Source: Nocardioides caeni (GTDB lineage: Bacteria; Actinomycetota; Actinomycetes; Propionibacteriales; Nocardioidaceae). Taken from it: 64,000 bases of DNA. Positions 37,480 to 46,238 of the stretch are shown here, in pieces (positions within the stretch are counted from its first letter, which is position 1; each line of letters starts with the position of its first letter). The stretch spans positions 241,073-305,072 of the forward strand of contig NZ_STGW01000001.1 of the NCBI RefSeq assembly GCF_004912195.1, given 5' to 3'. The notes beneath the pieces were generated by a model. That model did no database searches. It was not told the DNA's origin and saw only the letters and a program-made list of their open reading frames with translations. Both the position numbers and the translations under genes were made by a program.

Positions 37480-39177
37480 ATGGGACCCGATCGCAGCGTT
37501 GCGACGGGCACCCCCCTTCCACCGAACGGAACTCCAGCCTTGGGCGACACCGAAGCGATCCTCCTGGCCGCGCTCGTCGGCGGCGCGATCGCCACCGCGA
37601 TCCGGCTCCCGCCACTCGTGGGCTTCCTCGCAGCCGGCTTCGCGCTGGTGCCCCTGGGTGTCGAGGTCACCCCGACGGTCGACGCCATCGCGGGCCTCGG
37701 CGTCACGGTGCTGCTCTTCGGCGTCGGGCTGAAGGTCGACCTGCGTTCACTGGCTCGGCGCGAGGTCCTGCTGAGCACCACGATCCACACGGCCGGCAGC
37801 GCGGTGCTCGGCGCGGCGCTCGTCGGGGTGCTGGCGGTCGCCGGCCTCGGTGCCGCGGCCCGGCTCGACCCGGCCGGGTGGGCCCTCATCGGCTTCGCCC
37901 TGTCGTTCTCCAGCACGGTGCTCGTCGTCAAGGTGCTCGAGGAGCGCAACGCCACCCGCTCCCTCGGCGGCCGGACGGCGATCGGCGTGCTCGTCATCCA
38001 GGACCTGGCCGCCGTCACCTTCCTCGCCGTCGCCGAGGGGCACGCGCCGAGCCCCTGGGCCGCCGCGCTGGTGCTCCTGCTGCCGACGGCAGTCGGGCTG
38101 CGGTTCGTGCTCGCCCGCCTCGGCCACGACGAGCTGCTGCCGCTCTATGGCGTCGTGCTCGCGCTCGTCCCCGGCTACTGGCTGTTCGACAGCCTCGACG
38201 TCAAGGGCGACCTCGGGGCGCTGGTCGTCGGCATGCTCCTCGCGTCCTCGCCGCGGGCAGGGGAGCTGGCGAAGAGCCTCTTCACGATCAAGGACCTGCT
38301 GCTGGTCGGCTTCTTCGTCTCGATCGGGCTCGGTGGCCTGCCCTCGCCCTCGGAGCTGCTGATCGCCGCCCTCCTGCTGCTCCTGCTGCCGGTCCAGGCC
38401 CTCGGCTTCTCGCTCCTCTTCTGGTGGTGCCGCTTCCGCCGCCGCAGCGCCGTGCTGACCGCCACCGTGCTGACGAACTTCTCGGAGTTCGGCCTGATCG
38501 TCGTCGTCGCGGCCCCCGAGGGCATGGTCGGCGCGGAGTGGACGGCGATCCTCGGCACGGCCGTGGCCGCGAGCATGGTGATCTCGGCCCTGCCCATCGA
38601 CCGCGGCGAGCGCCTGGTGCGGCTCCTGCGTCGCGTGCTGCCCGACCGCGAGCTGGAGCAGGTGCACCCGGAGGACCGGCCGCTCGACGCCAGCGGCCAC
38701 GACGCCGTCGTCCTCGGCATGGGACGCGTCGGTCGCGCCGCCTACGAGCGGCTGCGCGACACCTACCACCTGCGTGCCCTCGGCATCGAGGCCGACCGGG
38801 ACCGCTGCGAGCGGCTGTGCGCCGACGGCTACGACGTCGTGGAGGGCGACGCGACCGATCCGGAGATGTGGACGGCCGAGTCCTTCCAGCACACCTCGCT
38901 GGTGCTGCTCGCCATGCCGTTCCACGGCAGCAACCTGCACGTGCTCGAGCGGTTGCGGGACAGTGGCTACCCCGGTGCCGTCGCGGTGGTCGCCCAGTTC
39001 GACGACGACCTCGAGCAGGCCATGACGCAGGGCGCGGACACGGGCTTCCAGCTCTATGACGGCGCGGGAGCCGAGCTGGCGGATCGCGCCGTCATCGCGG
39101 CTCAGGTCGGCGACGTCGACGAGGTCGACGAGGGCGACGAGGTCGACGAGGTCGGCCAGGTCGTGGAGCCGATGTAG
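37480..39177 (+). CDS. CPA2-type cation/proton antiporter with TrkA-N domain (KefB/YbaL-like)
   Basis: A 565-residue protein. About 11-12 membrane helices span residues 22-370; SFSSTVLVVKVLEER and IGVLVIQDLAAVTFLAVAEG are the CPA2 core (unwound helix and the QD acid pair). A C-terminal TrkA-N/RCK Rossmann domain begins HDAVVLGMGRVGRAAYERL (about 407-425). It probably exports K+ or Na+ against protons, gated by nucleotide. TTG at 37540 is an alternative start nearer the first helix. The last 20 residues are an Asp/Glu/Val tract that overlaps the convergent acetyltransferase gene. Confidence 0.87.
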   Translation: MGPDRSVATGTPLPPNGTPALGDTEAILLAALVGGAIATAIRLPPLVGFLAAGFALVPLGVEVTPTVDAIAGLGVTVLLFGVGLKVDLRSLARREVLLSTTIHTAGSAVLGAALVGVLAVAGLGAAARLDPAGWALIGFALSFSSTVLVVKVLEERNATRSLGGRTAIGVLVIQDLAAVTFLAVAEGHAPSPWAAALVLLLPTAVGLRFVLARLGHDELLPLYGVVLALVPGYWLFDSLDVKGDLGALVVGMLLASSPRAGELAKSLFTIKDLLLVGFFVSIGLGGLPSPSELLIAALLLLLLPVQALGFSLLFWWCRFRRRSAVLTATVLTNFSEFGLIVVVAAPEGMVGAEWTAILGTAVAASMVISALPIDRGERLVRLLRRVLPDRELEQVHPEDRPLDASGHDAVVLGMGRVGRAAYERLRDTYHLRALGIEADRDRCERLCADGYDVVEGDATDPEMWTAESFQHTSLVLLAMPFHGSNLHVLERLRDSGYPGAVAVVAQFDDDLEQAMTQGADTGFQLYDGAGAELADRAVIAAQVGDVDEVDEGDEVDEVGQVVEPM

Positions 39178-39626
39178 CAGAGCATCCGGTAATCGACGCC
39201 GTCCTCGATGTTGCGGAAGCCGTGCCGCTCATAGAAGCGACGGGTGTCGGTGTCGACCTCGTCGACGTTGATGTGCATCTCCGGCGCGCCCGCCTGCCGG
39301 ACGAGCCGTCGGGCCTCGTCGAGCAGGGCGGTGCCGATGCCGCCGTCGCGCAGCGGCGGCACGACATAGAGCTCCTCGAGCTGCGCCACCGGCCCGTCGA
39401 ACCAGATCGCCGGGCGCAGGGTCAGGAACGCGAAGCCCTGGGCCGATCCCGCCGACTCGGCCACCACGGCCACCACTTCCTCGCGGGGCAGCAGGCGTCC
39501 GAAGCGCTCGGCCAGCACGGCGGCGCTGTCGGTCTCGGTCTCGAACTCGGTGTTGAAGTCGAACAGGAGGCGGCCGAGCACCTCGGCGTCGGCGACTCCG
39601 CAGCGACGTACGGCGGGGGCGGTCAT
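39102..39626 (-). CDS. GNAT family N-acetyltransferase
   Basis: A 174-residue acetyltransferase. The acetyl-CoA loop is LYVVPPLRDGGIGTALLDEA (about 87-106), and HINVDEVDTDTRRFYERHGF (about 118-137) is the typical GNAT end. The domain naturally finishes around YRMLCYIG; the last 20 codons (Ser/Thr/Pro-rich) are the antisense of the antiporter's acidic tract. Acceptor unknown. 9 nt upstream lies the end of the lysoplasmalogenase gene on the same strand, suggesting one transcript. Confidence 0.85.
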   Translation of the reverse strand: MTAPAVRRCGVADAEVLGRLLFDFNTEFETETDSAAVLAERFGRLLPREEVVAVVAESAGSAQGFAFLTLRPAIWFDGPVAQLEELYVVPPLRDGGIGTALLDEARRLVRQAGAPEMHINVDEVDTDTRRFYERHGFRNIEDGVDYRMLCYIGSTTWPTSSTSSPSSTSSTSPT

Positions 39627-39635
39627 GCCGCCACG

Positions 39636-40328
39636 CTACGTCGCGGGCCGCGGCGTGGCCCGGGCCGCGCCCTCGGCGAGGAGCAGTTGCCCGGCGGTGT
39701 AGGTGGCCATCACCAGTGCCTCCCAGCGCGGTGAGGGATCGCGCAACAGGAAGGTGCGGGTGCCCAAGGCGCTGTCGGACAGCAGGAACAGGGTGGCCCC
39801 GGCGGCGCTGAGGTGGCGCGCGTCGGCGGGGACCGAGTCGTCGAGGTGGTGCGTCGCTGCTGCCACGGAGGTGAGCAGCGCGGAGTAGGCCAGCACTGCC
39901 GGACCCAGCGGACGCCAGGTCCGAGCCGCCGCACGGGCCATCACGGGAGCGGTGAGGGACCAGGCGACCACCGTCGCGACCGATCGCGGCCGCGGGCCAC
40001 CGCGACCGCGCCGGGCGAGGAGTCCGGTCAGGTAGGCGACATGTCCGACGCCGAACGACGCGGCGCCGGCCGCGAATCGCCGGGGCCCCTCCTCGAGCAG
40101 CACCACGTCGCCGCCCCACCCCCACCCCTGCGCGGCCAGGGTGCTGCGTCGCAGCGGGGATCCCGCCGCCTCCTGGTCGGTCGCGAGGCGCGCGGCGAGC
40201 ACCGGCATCAGCATCGGCTTGGTGATCCGGCGCCAGCGGTGCGCGGCCGGTCGCGCCGACCCGGCCAGCACCGTGTCGACGGCGGCGAGGGCGACGTAGG
40301 CGAGACGGAGGCGGGCGGGCGTGGTCAC
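39636..40328 (-). CDS. Lysoplasmalogenase (YhhN/TMEM86 family)
   Basis: A 230-residue membrane protein. The family blocks are RRITKPMLMPVLAARLA (about 33-49), GWGGDVVLLEEGPRRFAAGA then SFGVGHVAYLTGLL, and ATLFLLSDSALGTRTFLLRD. The conserved aspartates in GGDVVLL and LLSDS are the proposed catalytic residues. TMEM86-type enzymes cleave the vinyl-ether bond of lysoplasmalogens. Eight membrane helices are expected. Family assignment is firm; activity here is by homology. Confidence 0.85.
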   Translation of the reverse strand: MTTPARLRLAYVALAAVDTVLAGSARPAAHRWRRITKPMLMPVLAARLATDQEAAGSPLRRSTLAAQGWGWGGDVVLLEEGPRRFAAGAASFGVGHVAYLTGLLARRGRGGPRPRSVATVVAWSLTAPVMARAAARTWRPLGPAVLAYSALLTSVAAATHHLDDSVPADARHLSAAGATLFLLSDSALGTRTFLLRDPSPRWEALVMATYTAGQLLLAEGAARATPRPAT

Positions 40329-40392
40329 GAGCCGAATGTAGGGCCTGCCGCCCGAGCGGCGGGCTGATCCTTCTCGTCGGGCAGGGCCGCCG

Positions 40393-40983
40393 TCAGAAGG
40401 GGCGCACGGGCAGCGGCTTGATGAGCGGGTCCAGGAGGACCGCCGACTGTGCGACGGTGAGCACCTGGCTCGGATCGAGCGGAATGACCTGGCGCTTGGA
40501 CTCGTCGATCTCCCAGACGTCCTCGCCGATGAGGCGACCCTCGTCGTCGTAGGGCCAGATCATGTGCTCGACGTTGGCGACGAGGTAGTGCGCCTCCGGG
40601 TCGACCGGCGCACCCGCGGCGACGAGGACGGCGCCCGGCGTCTGCTGATAGATCGTCGCGGTGGAGCAGATCATGTTGTCGCCCACCGCCAGCACCTCGT
40701 CGTCGGTGTAGAAGACGCACTGTGCTGTCTCCGACCACTCGGCGTAGACGGCCTGCACCGCCTCAGCGCCCTCCAGGACGGTGTTGATGCCGAAGACGTT
40801 GAAGTGATAGATCGGGTGCTCGACGGTCATCTCCGGGGCGAAGATCTCCTTCCAACGGCCCGCCATCTCCAGGTAGCGGTGGCGGTTGTAGGCCTCGAGC
40901 AGGTAGCGGTGGCGCGGGTTGTCGGTCGTCTCGAGCAGGCGCTCGACGGCGATATTGGTCCGGGTGATGTCGAAGCGGCTCAT
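40393..40983 (-). CDS. SnoaL/NTF2-like protein
   Basis: A 196-residue cytoplasmic protein starting MSRFDITRTNIAVERLLET, GAGGAG 6 nt upstream. EAYNRHRYLEMAGRWKEIF (around residues 30-48) begins the NTF2 fold, followed by HPIYHFNVFGINTVLEGAEAV, WSETAQCVF and VEHMIWPYDDEGRL. The paired His around HPIYHF could serve catalysis. Isomerase, cyclase or dehydratase activity is possible in this fold. Divergent from an AraC regulator with an operator-like direct repeat between them, so it is a likely target. Confidence 0.72.
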   Translation of the reverse strand: MSRFDITRTNIAVERLLETTDNPRHRYLLEAYNRHRYLEMAGRWKEIFAPEMTVEHPIYHFNVFGINTVLEGAEAVQAVYAEWSETAQCVFYTDDEVLAVGDNMICSTATIYQQTPGAVLVAAGAPVDPEAHYLVANVEHMIWPYDDEGRLIGEDVWEIDESKRQVIPLDPSQVLTVAQSAVLLDPLIKPLPVRPF

Positions 40984-41052
40984 GGGCTCTCCTCGATGAG
41001 TGGGATGAGTGGGATCTGACCCGCCAACGCTCGCAAGCGACGGCCCGCGTTC

Positions 41053-41089
41053 CTTGACACCGGGCGACTCGTTCTTGACGCTGAGCGAC
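41053..41089. promoter_or_regulatory. 16-bp direct repeats before the AraC gene
   Basis: CTTGACACCGGGCGAC (41053-41068) and CTTGACGCTGAGCGAC (41074-41089) match at 13 of 16 positions and are 21 bp apart, i.e. on one face of the helix. The second ends immediately before the AraC start codon. This is the usual geometry of an AraC-family operator, in the gap between the regulator and the divergent SnoaL-like gene. Confidence 0.6.
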
Positions 41090-42103
41090 ATGACGCTGAT
41101 CCGCGGGACCTCCCTGCAGGGTTACTCCGCACTGACCGCCGAGCTGGGCGGCGATCCCGCGGCACTGCTCGCGGTCGTCGGGCTCGCGCCCGACGTCGTC
41201 GGCGACCACGACACCTTCGTCGACTACCGGGCCGTCGCGACGCTCCTCGAGACCACCGCCACCGCCACGAGCTGTGCCGACTTCGGCCGGCGCCTGTCCC
41301 AGCGCCAGGGCCTGGAGATCCTGGGACCGCTGGGCGTCGCGGCGCGCACCGCGGCCACCGTCGGTGCTGCCCTGCAGGCGATCGAGCAGTTCATGGCGGT
41401 CTACAGCCCCGCCATCGCCGTCACCGTGGGTCCTGCCCGGGACCCCGGTCTGGTGCAGCTCGAATGGCGGCTCGTCGTGGACCGACCCCCGCCGCACCGG
41501 CAGGCAGCCGAGCTGGCCCTGGGCGTCGCGCTGCGCGTCCTGCAGCTCCTGGCCGGGACGGGCTTCCACCCCACCACCGCGCAGCTGCGCCACCAGCCCC
41601 TCGGCCCGCCCGAGGACTACGAGCACTTCTTCGGATGTCGCGTCGACCACGGCGCGGACCGCTACGGCTTCCGCTTCCGGGCCGACGTGCTCCAGCGCCG
41701 GCTCGGTGCCGACCACGCGGTCCACGCCGTCGTCCGCGACTATCTCGACACCATCGCCGTGCACACGGGCGCCGGCGACCGCGACGCCGTGGCCCGCCTC
41801 GTGCGCCGCATGCTGCCCACCGGAGGGCTGAGCCTGGAGCTGGTCGCCGAGCAGCTGGCGCAGCACCCGCGCACCCTCCAGCGCCGCCTCGCGTCGACGG
41901 GCACCACCTTCGCCCAGATCGTCGACGACGTCCGGCGCGAGGAGGCGGCCCGCTACCTGCGCGAGAGCGACCTGCCGCTCGGCCAGCTGTCGGGCAACCT
42001 CGGCTTCAGCGAGCAGAGCGTGCTCTCCCGCGCCTGCCGACGCTGGTTCGGGATGTCCCCGCGCGAGGTACGACGATCCGGCCGCGAGGGCGACGTACGT
42101 TGA
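41090..42103 (+). CDS. AraC family regulator (arabinose-binding-domain type)
   Basis: A 337-residue regulator starting MTLIRGTSLQGYSALTAEL. Residues 10-190 are the Arabinose_bd-like ligand domain (GRRLSQRQGLEILGPLGVAA) and residues 230-335 the AraC DNA-binding domain: SLELVAEQLAQHPRTLQRRL for the first helix-turn-helix, and LPLGQLSGNLGFSEQSVLSR then FGMSPREVRR for the second. Regulators of this subgroup often control lipid or aromatic catabolism. Followed after 4 nt by pruA and divergent from the SnoaL-like gene. Confidence 0.87.
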   Translation: MTLIRGTSLQGYSALTAELGGDPAALLAVVGLAPDVVGDHDTFVDYRAVATLLETTATATSCADFGRRLSQRQGLEILGPLGVAARTAATVGAALQAIEQFMAVYSPAIAVTVGPARDPGLVQLEWRLVVDRPPPHRQAAELALGVALRVLQLLAGTGFHPTTAQLRHQPLGPPEDYEHFFGCRVDHGADRYGFRFRADVLQRRLGADHAVHAVVRDYLDTIAVHTGAGDRDAVARLVRRMLPTGGLSLELVAEQLAQHPRTLQRRLASTGTTFAQIVDDVRREEAARYLRESDLPLGQLSGNLGFSEQSVLSRACRRWFGMSPREVRRSGREGDVR

Positions 42104-42107
42104 GATC

Positions 42108-43745
42108 ATGGACGCCATCACCACCCCGCCGGCCCCAGTCAACGAGCCCAACCTCGCCTACGCGCCCGGCAATCCCGAGCGCGAGCAGCTGACGGCCGCC
42201 CTCGTCGAGCTCGCCTCGACCACGCACAGCCTCGACGCCCGGATCGGCGACGACTGGGTCACGGGCACGGGACCCGACATCCCCGTCGTGCAGCCGCACG
42301 CGCACCAGTCCGTGCTCGGCGTGCTGCGCAACAGCTCGACCGACGACACCGTCGCCGCGATCGCCGCTGCCCGGGAGGCGGCGCCGGCCTGGCGGTCCCT
42401 GTCGTACGACGACCGGGCAGCGGTCTTCCTGAGGGCGGCCGAGCTGCTGGCCGGCCCGTGGCGCCAGCGGCTCAACGCAGCGACGGTGCTCGGGCAGTCC
42501 AAGACCGCCTTCCAGGCCGAGATCGACGCCGCCTGCGAGCTCATCGACTTCTGGCGCTTCAACGTCCACTTCGGCCGGGAGATCCTCACCGAGCAGCCGA
42601 TCCGCAACGCCCCGGGGGTGTGGAACCGCACCGACCACCGCCCGCTGGAGGGCTTCGTCTATGCGATCACGCCGTTCAACTTCACCGCGATCGCCGGCAA
42701 CCTGCCGACGGCTCCCGCGCTGATGGGCAACACCGTGATCTGGAAGCCGTCACCGACCCAGCAGCTCGCCGCGACCCTGACCATGGAGCTGCTGATCGAG
42801 GCGGGCCTGCCGCCCGGGGTCATCAACATGCTGCCCGGTGACGGGCTCGCGGTGTCCGAGGTCGCGCTCGCAGACCCGCACCTCGCCGGCATCCACTTCA
42901 CGGGCTCGACCCCGACCTTCCAGCGACTGTGGGCGACCGTCGGCGCCCACCTCCCGACCTACCGGACCTATCCGCGGCTCGTCGGGGAGACCGGCGGCAA
43001 GGACTTCGTGATCGCGCACCCGTCGGCCGATCCCGACGTGCTGCGCACCGCGCTGATCCGCGGCGCCTTCGAGTACGCGGGACAGAAGTGCTCCGCAGCC
43101 TCCCGCGCCTACGTGCCCCGCTCGCTGTGGGAGCGCATGGGCGACGACCTCGTCGCCGCCACCGAAGGCCTGTCGATCGGCGACCCGACCGACTTCTCCC
43201 ACTTCACCGGCGCCGTCATCGACGCCCGGGCCCTCGCCAAGCACCGGGCCGCGATCGAGCGCGCCCACGCCACCGACGGCCTGACCGTGGTGGCCGGCGG
43301 CAGCGTCGACGACAGTGTCGGCTGGTTCGTCCGCCCCACGATCGTGCTGGCCGACGATCCCGGCGACGAGATGTTCTCCACCGAGTACTTCGGCCCGATC
43401 CTCGCGCTGCACGTCTACGACGACAGCCGGCCGGGTGCTTTCGATGAGATCGTCCGCGTGGCGGAGTCCGCGGCGCCGTACGCCCTGACCGGCGCGGTGC
43501 TCGCCACCGACCGCGCGGCCATCGCCCGGGCGAGCGAGACGCTGCGCTTCGCGGCCGGCAACTTCTATGTCAACGACAAGCCCACCGGGGCGGTCGTGGG
43601 GCAGCAGCCGTTCGGAGGCGGCCGGGCATCCGGCACCAACGACAAGGCCGGCAGCGCGCTCAACCTGCTGCGCTGGACCTCGCCGCGCTCGATCAAGGAG
43701 ACGCTGGTGCCGTCGACCGACCACCGCTACCCACACATGGGCTGA
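42108..43745 (+). CDS. pruA: L-glutamate gamma-semialdehyde dehydrogenase (1-pyrroline-5-carboxylate dehydrogenase)
   Basis: A 545-residue aldehyde dehydrogenase of the P5CDH type. Family blocks: VQPHAHQSVLGVL (63-75), ITPFNFTAIAGNL, VIWKPSPTQQLAA, FTGSTPTFQRLW, LVGETGGKDFVIAH (general-base Glu), and GQKCSAASRAYVP with the catalytic Cys near residue 329. Its length and the ETGGKDF and KCSAASR blocks are typical of PruA. It oxidises glutamate semialdehyde to glutamate in proline breakdown. No proline dehydrogenase (putB) nearby. Probably co-transcribed with the AraC gene. Confidence 0.9.
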   Translation: MDAITTPPAPVNEPNLAYAPGNPEREQLTAALVELASTTHSLDARIGDDWVTGTGPDIPVVQPHAHQSVLGVLRNSSTDDTVAAIAAAREAAPAWRSLSYDDRAAVFLRAAELLAGPWRQRLNAATVLGQSKTAFQAEIDAACELIDFWRFNVHFGREILTEQPIRNAPGVWNRTDHRPLEGFVYAITPFNFTAIAGNLPTAPALMGNTVIWKPSPTQQLAATLTMELLIEAGLPPGVINMLPGDGLAVSEVALADPHLAGIHFTGSTPTFQRLWATVGAHLPTYRTYPRLVGETGGKDFVIAHPSADPDVLRTALIRGAFEYAGQKCSAASRAYVPRSLWERMGDDLVAATEGLSIGDPTDFSHFTGAVIDARALAKHRAAIERAHATDGLTVVAGGSVDDSVGWFVRPTIVLADDPGDEMFSTEYFGPILALHVYDDSRPGAFDEIVRVAESAAPYALTGAVLATDRAAIARASETLRFAAGNFYVNDKPTGAVVGQQPFGGGRASGTNDKAGSALNLLRWTSPRSIKETLVPSTDHRYPHMG

Positions 43746-43761
43746 CCGCTCCCGGGGCGTG

Positions 43762-44955
43762 TCAGCCGGTCGGGTGGTCGAAGCGGCTGTGGAGCGCCAT
43801 CCGGACCATGCGGGTGGGGGTCTGGCTGTCGTTGCCGCCCTGCTGCATCCAGCGCCACCCGCGGCCGAACCACAGGTAGGCGTCGACATAGCGCTCGGCC
43901 TGCGTGCGCAGCGCCGTCTGCTGCTCGCCGAGGCCGAGCTTGCCCGCCTCGGGGCCGACGACGTCCCAGGTCGGCTGGTGGCCGATCGTCTGGCACACCT
44001 GCTCGGTCGACGAGCCGCAGGTGGGGGTGTTGTCGAAGGCGTAGGCCTTGTTGCCGGTGCGGCGATAGAGCGCGCCCCACCGCGCATTCCACTGCGGCCA
44101 GGTGAACGGGGTGCCGTTGTCGGCGGTGTCGATGACGCCGCGCTTCGCACGGTGGCCGGCCCGCGCGAGAGCGGCGCTGAGCCGAGCCGCGTAGTCGACG
44201 TTGTCGGGCACCGAGTCGTAGTGGGTGGCGCCGAGCGCGAAGCCGCGCACGTGCTGGATGCCGCTGCGGCTGAGCAGCCGGACCGCGTTGTCGATCGTGA
44301 GCCAGTCGGCGGAGCCGGCGTCGAGATAGATCGCCTCGCCGCGCAGGGTGGTGGCGAGGTAGTTCGCCGACCACGCCGTCGCGGCCATCCGGCGGGCGGG
44401 CGTCGGGTCGGACAGGCCGCCGTGGTTGGCGGAGATGGCGAGGTCGGGCTCGAGAACGATGGCGGTCCGCGCATTGCCGAGTCCGGCTGCGAGCTGCTTG
44501 ATCCAGCGCTTGTAGGCGATCAGGTCGTTGCGGGTCATCGCCGGACGGCGACCGTTGACGTGCTCGCCGCGCGGCCACAGGCCGAAGATCGCCAGCTGCA
44601 CCAGCGCACCCGGGTCCTTTCGCCGCGTGTCCGCCACGTACTTCGTGACCGTGTCGCGGATCCGCTCGACGTTGCACGTCGAGCAGTTGGCGAACCACCG
44701 CATCCGCGGCGTCAGCGCGATCTCCGCCATCGCCGCCTTGCGCTGCGGACGCTGGGCCGCGAGGTAGTTGTTGTATTCGGGGTTCGCCGCCGTCGTGATC
44801 GTCGAGTGTGGCCACGGCCCGCTGTCGGCGAGCGGGTTCGACGGGTTGAGGTCGCCCGCGTACGCCGGAGCCAGGGTCAGCGCGGCCAGCAGGGCCGTCG
44901 CCGCCGCCAGGGCACGCACGGGGAGTCGTCGGTGACGTCGGTCCGCTCGGTGCAT
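43762..44955 (-). CDS. Secreted glycoside hydrolase family 6 protein
   Basis: A 397-residue secreted protein with a Sec signal peptide (residues 1-33, ending APAYAGD). GH6 features: LAIFGLWPRGEHVNG, AIVLEPDLAISANHGG (catalytic acid Asp region), YLDAGSADWLTIDNAV, RGFALGATHYDSVPDN, KRGVIDTADNGTPF and VDAYLWFGRGWRW. GH6 enzymes are endo- and exo-1,4-beta-glucanases (or relatives). The NANCST/CNVER stretch supplies one disulfide and the CGSS..VCQT region another. No cellulose-binding module is present. Confidence 0.82.
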   Translation of the reverse strand: MHRADRRHRRLPVRALAAATALLAALTLAPAYAGDLNPSNPLADSGPWPHSTITTAANPEYNNYLAAQRPQRKAAMAEIALTPRMRWFANCSTCNVERIRDTVTKYVADTRRKDPGALVQLAIFGLWPRGEHVNGRRPAMTRNDLIAYKRWIKQLAAGLGNARTAIVLEPDLAISANHGGLSDPTPARRMAATAWSANYLATTLRGEAIYLDAGSADWLTIDNAVRLLSRSGIQHVRGFALGATHYDSVPDNVDYAARLSAALARAGHRAKRGVIDTADNGTPFTWPQWNARWGALYRRTGNKAYAFDNTPTCGSSTEQVCQTIGHQPTWDVVGPEAGKLGLGEQQTALRTQAERYVDAYLWFGRGWRWMQQGGNDSQTPTRMVRMALHSRFDHPTG

Positions 44956-45043
44956 TCGTCCAGTATCGGCGAGCGCGCGCCGGCCCTGAGGGGATTCGCG
45001 CAGGCGGCCCGCCCCGTCGTCGTCCGCGTCGTACGCTGGGCGC

Positions 45044-46090
45044 GTGAGCCAGGCAGGGGGCCAGCAGGTCAGGTTCTGCCGCGCCGACGACGGCGTGCGA
45101 CTGGCTTGGGCGCGCCACGGCTCGGGACCGCCGCTGCTGATCGTGTCCTGCTGGCTCAGTCATCTGCAGCACGACTGGCAGAGCCCGGTGTGGCGGCACT
45201 TCCTCGACGACCTCGGAGACGTCGCGACGGTGGTGCGCTATGACGAGCGCGGGTTCGGCCTCTCGGAGTGGGACGTCGCCGACTTCTCCCTCGAGCGGCG
45301 CCTCGCCGATCTCGAGACGCTCGTCGACGCTGCCGGGCTGGACCGCTTCGCGGTGATGGGCATGTCGGGCGGCGCGCCGGTCGCGCTGGCCTACGCCCAC
45401 GCCCACCCGGAGCGGGTCACCCGGATGGTGCTCTATGGCGGCATGGCGGGCGGGGGGATCGTCCAGTCCGACGACGAGGCCGAGCAGGCCTTCCTCGCGA
45501 TGATCCGCGCCGGCTGGGCGCGCCCCGACCCCGTGTTCCGCCGGGTGTTCACCCACGCCTTCATCCCGGGCGCGACGGAGCAGCAGATGGTGTGGATGGA
45601 CGAGCTGCAGCGCACCTCGACCAACACCGACAACGCCGTCTGCAGCCGCATCGCCCGGCACGCCGTCGACGTCACCGCGCTGCTGCCGCAGATCTCCGCG
45701 CCCACGCTGGTGCTGCACGCCGACGACGACCGGGTCGCGCCGGGTTGGGGACCGCGGTTGGCCGCCGAGATCCCCGACGCGCGGCTGGTGCAGCTCGACT
45801 CCGCCAACCACGTGCTGCTCGCCGACGAGCCGGCGTGGGCGGTCTTCCGCGACGAGGTGGCGCGTTTTGTTGCGGAGGACGGGGCCGTCGTACCTGCGTC
45901 GCACCTGTCGGAGCGCGAACGGCAGATCGTCGCGCTGGCGGGCGAGGGCCTCGACAATACAGCGATCGCGGAGCGGCTGACATTGAGCGTGCGGACGGTC
46001 GAGCGGCACTTCCAGAACGTCTACCTCAAGCTCGGGCTGACAGGTCGTACGGCGCGCGCCGCCGCCGTCGCGCGGGTCATCGCCGGCTGA
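45044..46090 (+). CDS. Alpha/beta hydrolase fused to a LuxR-type DNA-binding domain
   Basis: A 348-residue protein starting at GTG. Residues 8-275 are an alpha/beta hydrolase: oxyanion WARHGSGPPLLIVSCWL, nucleophile elbow MGMSGGAPVALAYAH (Ser near 112), acid HADDDRVAPG and His in ANHVLLADE. Residues 283-348 are a LuxR/GerE helix-turn-helix: LSERERQIVALAGEGLDNTA then VRTVERHFQNVYLKL. So a regulator whose sensor is a hydrolase fold, catalytic residues intact; it may bind or cleave an ester, lactone or similar signal. No obvious target gene next to it. Confidence 0.85.
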   Translation: MSQAGGQQVRFCRADDGVRLAWARHGSGPPLLIVSCWLSHLQHDWQSPVWRHFLDDLGDVATVVRYDERGFGLSEWDVADFSLERRLADLETLVDAAGLDRFAVMGMSGGAPVALAYAHAHPERVTRMVLYGGMAGGGIVQSDDEAEQAFLAMIRAGWARPDPVFRRVFTHAFIPGATEQQMVWMDELQRTSTNTDNAVCSRIARHAVDVTALLPQISAPTLVLHADDDRVAPGWGPRLAAEIPDARLVQLDSANHVLLADEPAWAVFRDEVARFVAEDGAVVPASHLSERERQIVALAGEGLDNTAIAERLTLSVRTVERHFQNVYLKLGLTGRTARAAAVARVIAG

Positions 46091-46238
46091 CCGAGCGGGT
46101 CCACGCCTACGCGTCGGCCGCCACCGGCTGCCCGACGACAGCGCCCGGCTACGCGTCGGCGCGGACGCGACAGGGGTGTGCGGATCCCTAGCGTCGGGTC
46201 ATCGGAGGAGCGGCCTCCGCAGGACCCGAGGAGAAGTC

